From SG8-41 sp036555035 (GTDB lineage Bacteria; Pseudomonadota; Gammaproteobacteria; Burkholderiales; SG8-41), in the NCBI GenBank assembly GCA_036555035.1, contig DATBMB010000088.1, positions 1-15,990 of the forward strand: a stretch of 15,990 bases of DNA, in the 5' to 3' direction. This document shows, in pieces, positions 12,213 through 15,990 of this stretch (the stretch's first letter is position 1; each line of letters begins with the position of its first letter). Both the position numbers and the translations under genes were made by a program. The notes under the pieces were generated by a model, which was given only the letters and a program-made list of their open reading frames with translations, was not told where the DNA came from and made no database searches.

Positions 12213-13592
12213 TCAACGCCGATCGTCGAATCCGCCGCCGAGCGCGAGATAGAGATTGACCCGCTGCACGAGCTGCTCGCTCTGCACGCGCAGGAGCGAA
12301 GTGCGCGCGCCGTACAGCGAAACCTGCTGCTGCTGCACCGCGCGCAGGTCTCCCGAGCCCACACGATAGCGCACGTTGGCAAGCTCCAGCGCGCGCTCGT
12401 TCTCTGCTACGGCCTGCGTCAGGATCGCCGCCCGCTGGTCCAGCGCGAAACCGGATGAGAGGGCGCCTTCCACCTCGCTGAACGCGCGCGCCCCGATCCG
12501 TCCGTATTCCGCGACCGCCAGCTTCTGCTCCGCCGTGCGGATCTCGACCTGCGACTGGAGCGCGCCGCCGAGGTAGAGCGGCGCCAGGAGCGAAGCGCCC
12601 GCGCTCCAAACCGGGTTATCGCGCTCCTTGAGCACGAAGAGCTCGCTCGAGATAGACGTTACCGCCGCGGTCAGCGAGATGCGCGGCAGGCGCGCCGCCT
12701 TCGCCTCCTCGGTACGGAAAAAGGCGGAAGCGACGCGGCGCTCGGCCGCCACGACGTCGAGCCGGCGCTCGAGCAATTCGGAGGGCATCCCCACGGGAAC
12801 CGGTCCCGGCTTCGCCGCGAGCTGCGGCGGCACCTCGATAGCCGCAGCCGGATAGCGTCCAATCAGCGCCTCGAGCGCCCGCAGCGACTGGCGGTAGGCC
12901 AGGTCGAGCTGCTGCACGACGTCGCGATAGGTCTGGAGATTCGCTTTCGCGATCGTGACGTCGTACTCGTCGCCCCTGCCGACCCGCAAGCGGTCCTGCG
13001 CCAGGCCAAGCAGGCGCTCCGCCGAGCGAGCCGTCTCTTCCGCGTTCGCCTTCTGCAGCCGGGCCTCGGTTGCGAGGAACCAGCTCTTGGCGACCATCGC
13101 GGCAATCGACTGCGTCGCGTACTCGGCATCGAGCTCGGTCGACTGGTACTGGGTCTGCGCCGCTTCCCGCCCCGCTCGCACGCGGCCCCAGAGATCGAGC
13201 TCCCAGCTCGCGAAGACGCCCACGCCTTCCAGGCCGCTGGAGTCGCCGCTCAGTGCGCCGCCGCCGCGCGCGAGGAGATTGACCTGCGGGTACAGCGTCG
13301 CGCCCGCAAGCCTGACGTAGCCCGCCGCCTGCTCCATGCGTGCGGCCGCGACCTGCAGATCGGGGCTGTACAGGATCGCGTCGCGGACGAGGGCCTCGAG
13401 CCGCGGGTCCTTGAAGCCCGCAAGCCAGCCTTTCATCACGGCGCCGGGCTCACCGCCCGGTTCCGCCCACTGCGGCGGCATGGTCAGGTTCGGCAGCGAC
13501 TGGCCGCGCACGTCCTCCTGCTTGGGCGGCGCGTTCAGCGCGCAACCCGCGGTCAAGGCAATCAGGACGGAGGCGAGGAGAGCGCGATTCAC
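12213..13592 (-). CDS. Outer-membrane efflux lipoprotein, OprM/NodT type
   Basis: A 459-residue outer-membrane channel protein of the TolC family, NodT/OprM subgroup, the exit duct of tripartite pumps. The signal ends in the lipobox LTAGC, with Cys17 as lipid attachment site. Two OEP repeats are visible: the first includes SPDLQVAAARMEQA, VFASWELDLWGRVRAG and RVGRGDEYDV; the second includes ERRLDVVAAERRVASAFF, LYLGGALQSQVEI, AFSEVEGALSS and RYRVGSGDLRAV. It ends YLALGGGFD, as this subgroup usually does. Length is normal. The start is the GTG at 13592, ten bases after the membrane-fusion gene's stop, so the two are probably partners. No inner-membrane transporter gene lies between them in this window, so the substrate is unknown. 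Confidence 0.92.
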   Translation of the reverse strand: MNRALLASVLIALTAGCALNAPPKQEDVRGQSLPNLTMPPQWAEPGGEPGAVMKGWLAGFKDPRLEALVRDAILYSPDLQVAAARMEQAAGYVRLAGATLYPQVNLLARGGGALSGDSSGLEGVGVFASWELDLWGRVRAGREAAQTQYQSTELDAEYATQSIAAMVAKSWFLATEARLQKANAEETARSAERLLGLAQDRLRVGRGDEYDVTIAKANLQTYRDVVQQLDLAYRQSLRALEALIGRYPAAAIEVPPQLAAKPGPVPVGMPSELLERRLDVVAAERRVASAFFRTEEAKAARLPRISLTAAVTSISSELFVLKERDNPVWSAGASLLAPLYLGGALQSQVEIRTAEQKLAVAEYGRIGARAFSEVEGALSSGFALDQRAAILTQAVAENERALELANVRYRVGSGDLRAVQQQQVSLYGARTSLLRVQSEQLVQRVNLYLALGGGFDDRR

Positions 13593-13602
13593 GTGTCCGG
13601 TC

Positions 13603-14826
13603 TCAGTGCAGCTTGAGGATCAGGTAGTTGACGTACGCCCCCACCCGCAGGATCACCTTGCGGATGATGTGGATGGCGTGGAGGCGCTCGGTGTAGATGG
13701 CAGCGGCGCCTGCCGCACCGGCCGCCTTGAACACTTCCTTGTCCTTGTCTGCGATATCGAACTTGACCGCGAAGCGCCCGGGCGGCTGCGTCAGCATGCC
13801 GATCATCGGGAGCGTTCCACTGGGCGGGAGCTGGCCCATGCCCTGCGCCCAGATCACGGAGTCCACCTTGGCCTTGATGACTCGTCCCGGATCGGTGTAG
13901 AGCGTGAACTCCGCCTCGTTGCCCGGAGCGACCTGGTGCAGCTCGTTCTGGTTGAACATCGCGACGACCTGCCCGTGCGCCTCGACCAGCGTCATCACCG
14001 CGTTGAACGGGATGCCGGCCACGAAGCCTCCTGGCCGCAGCTGAAGGTTGATGACGTAGCAATCGCAGGGGGAAAGCGTCACGGTCTGCTCGAGCTCCCA
14101 GCGCGCGTTCTCGAGCTGGGCGCGAATCTGCGCGACCTGCGCGAACTCACCGTTCACCTTGGCGCCCAATTTCTGCAGGGTCTGGCGCTCGCCCGCGCGC
14201 GCCTGAACCTCGCCGGCCCTCGCCTGCGTCTCCGCGCTGCGCGCCGCATCGAGCTGGCCTTCAAGCTCCTTCAGATTGGTTTCCGCCTGCTCGAGATCGA
14301 ACTTGGTGCCCGCGCCGGTCTTCACCAGCTCGCGGTTCTGCTCGACGCGCTTGCGCGCCAGCTCGAGCCGCGCGCTGACCTCGTTGAGGCGCGCCGTGGC
14401 CTGCTGGATGGCGCCGCGCGTCTCCGCCACCTTTCCGCGCGCGCCGGCGAGCGACTCCTCCAGCTCCTTCTGGGATGCGGAGGCGTTGGCGAGCTGCGCT
14501 TCGAGATTGTTGACCGCCAGCCGGTAGGGCTCGGGGTCGATCTTGAACAGCACCTCGCCTTTCTTCACCAGGCGGTTGCCCTCCTCTACCGGAACCTCGA
14601 TCACGCGGCCCCGGACCTGCGACACGATGGGCACCGTGTACTTGAACACGCGCACGTCCGCCGACGAGGGCGCGAAGATATTGAGCAGCAGGATCAGCAC
14701 CGCCAGCCCGACGATCGGGATGATGGCGACCGTGACCTGGGTCTTCGTGTTCCACGGCAGCCATTTCAGCTTGATGAAGATCAGCCAGACGAAGAACGAG
14801 TAAATCCCGAGAAGGATTGCTTCCAT
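13603..14826 (-). CDS. HlyD-family membrane-fusion protein, YibH/YiaV type
   Basis: A 407-residue inner-membrane-anchored periplasmic adaptor. Two hydrophobic segments lie at about residues 4-22 and 32-52, an unusual feature shared with E. coli YibH/YiaV. Then comes a lipoyl/barrel-sandwich half (VPIVSQVRGRVIEVPVEEG, VLFKIDPEPY), a long alpha-helical coiled hairpin (about 100-245, with repeated ELARKRVEQN- and AGEVQARAGE-like heptads), the second half-barrel (SPCDCYVINLQLRPGG) and a beta domain. A second hydrophobic stretch sits near the C-terminus (RVGAYVNYLI). The ATG at 14826 shares one base with the stop of the DUF3302 gene (TAATG), mirroring the yibI-yibH and yiaW-yiaV pairs of enterobacteria. 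It probably works with the adjacent OprM-type channel. An SPCDCY motif has two close cysteines that could form a disulfide. Confidence 0.9.
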   Translation of the reverse strand: MEAILLGIYSFFVWLIFIKLKWLPWNTKTQVTVAIIPIVGLAVLILLLNIFAPSSADVRVFKYTVPIVSQVRGRVIEVPVEEGNRLVKKGEVLFKIDPEPYRLAVNNLEAQLANASASQKELEESLAGARGKVAETRGAIQQATARLNEVSARLELARKRVEQNRELVKTGAGTKFDLEQAETNLKELEGQLDAARSAETQARAGEVQARAGERQTLQKLGAKVNGEFAQVAQIRAQLENARWELEQTVTLSPCDCYVINLQLRPGGFVAGIPFNAVMTLVEAHGQVVAMFNQNELHQVAPGNEAEFTLYTDPGRVIKAKVDSVIWAQGMGQLPPSGTLPMIGMLTQPPGRFAVKFDIADKDKEVFKAAGAAGAAAIYTERLHAIHIIRKVILRVGAYVNYLILKLH

Positions 14827-15368
14827 TACTTGCTTCCTTCTCGGGAAGCCGCGGCGCGTTCGTGCAGCGCATCGAGCTCAGCGCGCAAGCCCGCGAGGGG
14901 CGCAGGCAGCGTGCCCTTCGCCGCCATCGCGTCGAGCTCCGTCCTCAGGTGAGCGATCTCCTCGCGCAAGAGCTGCCCGGCGCGGGCCCGCTCGCCCATC
15001 TCCTCGAAGTAGGTCTCGTGCTTTTCCACGCCGTAGGCCGCCTTGAACAGCACCGGGCGCGTATACGCCCACAGCCACGCAATCGGCCAGAGCATTCCCC
15101 CGAACACGAGCGAGAGCAGGCACAGGACCTTGATGGATTCCTGTTGCGGGTGATGGCGCTTTTCGGCGATCTTCTCCGGCAGGATGTGCACGAGCCAGAA
15201 GACCACGATGGCCGCGATCGGGACGATGATCAGGACGACGATCGCGAGCACGTCGGCCGCGGTATCGAGCGCTTCGCCCGACAGGAACGCGGCGTGCGCC
15301 TTCGAAGCAGTCAGCAGGCCGCCGACCAGCGCAGCGCGCCCGGCGGCACGACGGTGTCGAGCATTCAT
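14826..15368 (-). CDS. DUF3302 inner-membrane protein, YibI/YiaW-like
   Basis: A 180-residue membrane protein of the DUF3302 family. A hydrophobic N-terminus (about 11-27, ending KAHA) could be a signal peptide. Two membrane segments follow, at about 38-62 (VLAIVVLIIVPIAAIVVFWL) and 84-105 (LCLLSLVFGGMLWPIAWLWA). The conserved cytosolic loop between them contains LPEKIAEKRHHPQ, matching the AKKRxHP pattern of YiaW/YibI. The C-terminal 65 residues are charged and probably coiled coil (LREEIAHLRTELDAM). These proteins are encoded next to YibH/YiaV adaptors and may be small structural partners of the pump; no activity is known. The ATG at 15368 has AGG eight bases upstream. Compared with E. coli YiaW (roughly 107 residues) the coiled tail is an extension. 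Confidence 0.85.
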   Translation of the reverse strand: MNARHRRAAGRAALVGGLLTASKAHAAFLSGEALDTAADVLAIVVLIIVPIAAIVVFWLVHILPEKIAEKRHHPQQESIKVLCLLSLVFGGMLWPIAWLWAYTRPVLFKAAYGVEKHETYFEEMGERARAGQLLREEIAHLRTELDAMAAKGTLPAPLAGLRAELDALHERAAASREGSK

Positions 15369-15371
15369 GTT

Positions 15372-15429
15372 TGCCTGCGAGGAACCGCGGGGATTCTCTC
15401 CCGCACGGGATACCCTGGATTGATCCAGG
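15372..15429 (-). promoter_or_regulatory. Two small hairpins in the channel-DUF3302 gap
   Basis: Between the stop of the first channel gene (15437) and the DUF3302 start (15368) the minus strand can form a stem from CCTGGAT/ATCCAGG (15414-15429) and a weaker one from GCGGGA/TCCCCGC around 15388-15405. Neither is followed by a T-run, so termination is unlikely. They may stabilise an mRNA end or mark a processing site. No convincing promoter is visible in these 68 bases. Confidence 0.25.
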
Positions 15430-15436
15430 CCAGATT

Positions 15437-15990
15437 CTACTTCCTGTCCGCGATCTCGGGGCGGGGAGCGAATTCTTCGGCGCTGTCCACCCAGCCGCCG
15501 CCGAGGGCCTTGTAGAGGTTGACGACCGCGACGTAGAGCAGGCCCTGGGTTTGCGCCAGCTGGAGCTGGGCCTGAAAGAGGCTCCTCTCGGAGTCGAGCA
15601 CCTCGAGGTAGCTGGTGTAACCGTTGTCGTAGCGCAGCTTGGCGAGATACGCGTAGCGGGCCAGCGCCTGCACCTGCCGTACCTGTGCGGCCAGCTGCTC
15701 GCGTGTCTTGGCCTGGTCCACCAGGGAGTTCTCCACCTCGCTGAACGCGGTCTGGATCGCCTGCTGATATGAATACAGCGCCTGCTTCTGCTGCGCCTCG
15801 GATACCTGCAGCTGCCCGGTCAGCGTGCCGCCGGTGAAGATCGGCTGGTTGATCGAGCCCGCGAAGGTCCAGGTGCGGGCATCGCGCGTGAAGAGGTTCG
15901 ACAAGTCAGCGCTCGCGACACCGAGCAGGCCGGTGAGCGAGATGGCCGGAAAGAACGCGGCCTTTGCCACACCGATGCGCGCGTTGGCGG
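15437..15990 (-). CDS. Outer-membrane efflux protein, OprM/TolC type, partial (N-terminus outside window)
   Basis: The last roughly 184 residues of a second TolC-family outer-membrane channel; the gene continues past the right edge of the window. Readable landmarks are ANARIGVAKAAFFPAISLTG, the conserved segment before the second beta region; INQPIFTGGTLTGQLQVSE; AFSEVENSLVDQ; RYDNGYTSYLEVLDSER, typical of the second OEP repeat; and the closing LYKALGGGW. An apparent start at 15970 is only an internal GTG, since homology continues upstream in frame to the edge. It lies 68 bases upstream of DUF3302. Two outer-membrane channels flanking one adaptor is unusual; this one may pair with an inner-membrane pump encoded to the right. 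It is not a duplicate of the 12213-13592 channel, since the shared segments differ clearly in sequence. Confidence 0.92.
   Translation of the reverse strand, partial: ANARIGVAKAAFFPAISLTGLLGVASADLSNLFTRDARTWTFAGSINQPIFTGGTLTGQLQVSEAQQKQALYSYQQAIQTAFSEVENSLVDQAKTREQLAAQVRQVQALARYAYLAKLRYDNGYTSYLEVLDSERSLFQAQLQLAQTQGLLYVAVVNLYKALGGGWVDSAEEFAPRPEIADRK

Noticed and set aside
13336..14952. Long plus-strand open frame of about 538 codons opposite the adaptor and channel genes
   Set aside because: It is antisense to two clear genes, is rich in Arg, His, Asp and Leu without domain logic, and reflects the GC-rich codon bias of the minus-strand genes. No ribosome-binding site was found.
15414..15429. 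CCTGGATTGATCCAGG palindrome as a terminator or FNR-like site
   Set aside because: There is no T-run on the transcribed side, and the TTGAT half has no ATCAA partner at the right spacing, so neither reading holds.

Overview
The window is a GC-rich, densely packed proteobacterial segment. Gene content, codon use and the palindromic intergenic repeat make a betaproteobacterium most likely, but this is inference and no rRNA or marker gene is present to settle it. Every gene I can support is on the minus strand, so transcription runs from position 15990 towards 1. No tRNA, rRNA, CRISPR array, transposase, integrase or phage gene was seen.

Region A (15990 to 7768) is one uninterrupted train of eight envelope genes. 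In transcription order they are: the C-terminal part of a TolC/OprM-type outer-membrane channel (cut by the window edge), a DUF3302 membrane protein, a YibH/YiaV-type HlyD membrane-fusion protein, a second OprM-type lipoprotein, a periplasmic NlpE-like/META-domain protein, a DUF3300 protein, a DUF2950 protein and a patatin-like lipoprotein. Several neighbours overlap by 1 or 4 bases or are separated by fewer than 20 bases, so this looks like one operon whose promoter lies beyond the right edge.

Region B (7767 to 7613) is the only long promoter-like gap. It holds a perfect 14-bp FNR/Anr-type box (TTGAT-N4-ATCAA), placed about 41 bases upstream of the start predicted from a good -10 hexamer (TATACT). 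A CTGC-N3-GCAG palindrome of the kind bound by the PHA-responsive repressor PhaR overlaps the -10 and predicted start.

Region C (7612 to about 58) is the operon driven from there: a DUF3141 protein with a PhaC-like Cys/Asp/His signature, a phosphate acyltransferase (Pta/Ptb family), acetate kinase, a three-hairpin palindromic repeat, a FabI-type enoyl-ACP reductase, a small RRM RNA-binding protein, a YdiK-like AI-2E-family permease, and a broken aquaporin Z gene. The chemistry suggests a low-oxygen acyl-CoA module: acyl-CoA to acyl-phosphate to ATP by Pta and AckA, NADH reoxidation by the enoyl reductase, and a PHA-synthase-like enzyme of unknown substrate. The two regulatory sites would tie it to oxygen and to polymer storage. 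This is my main candidate for an under-described system.

The aquaporin is damaged twice. A one-base shift lies near position 666, and its last transmembrane helix is replaced at about 145 by the out-of-frame tail of an unrelated protein. That may be a real deletion or an assembly join.
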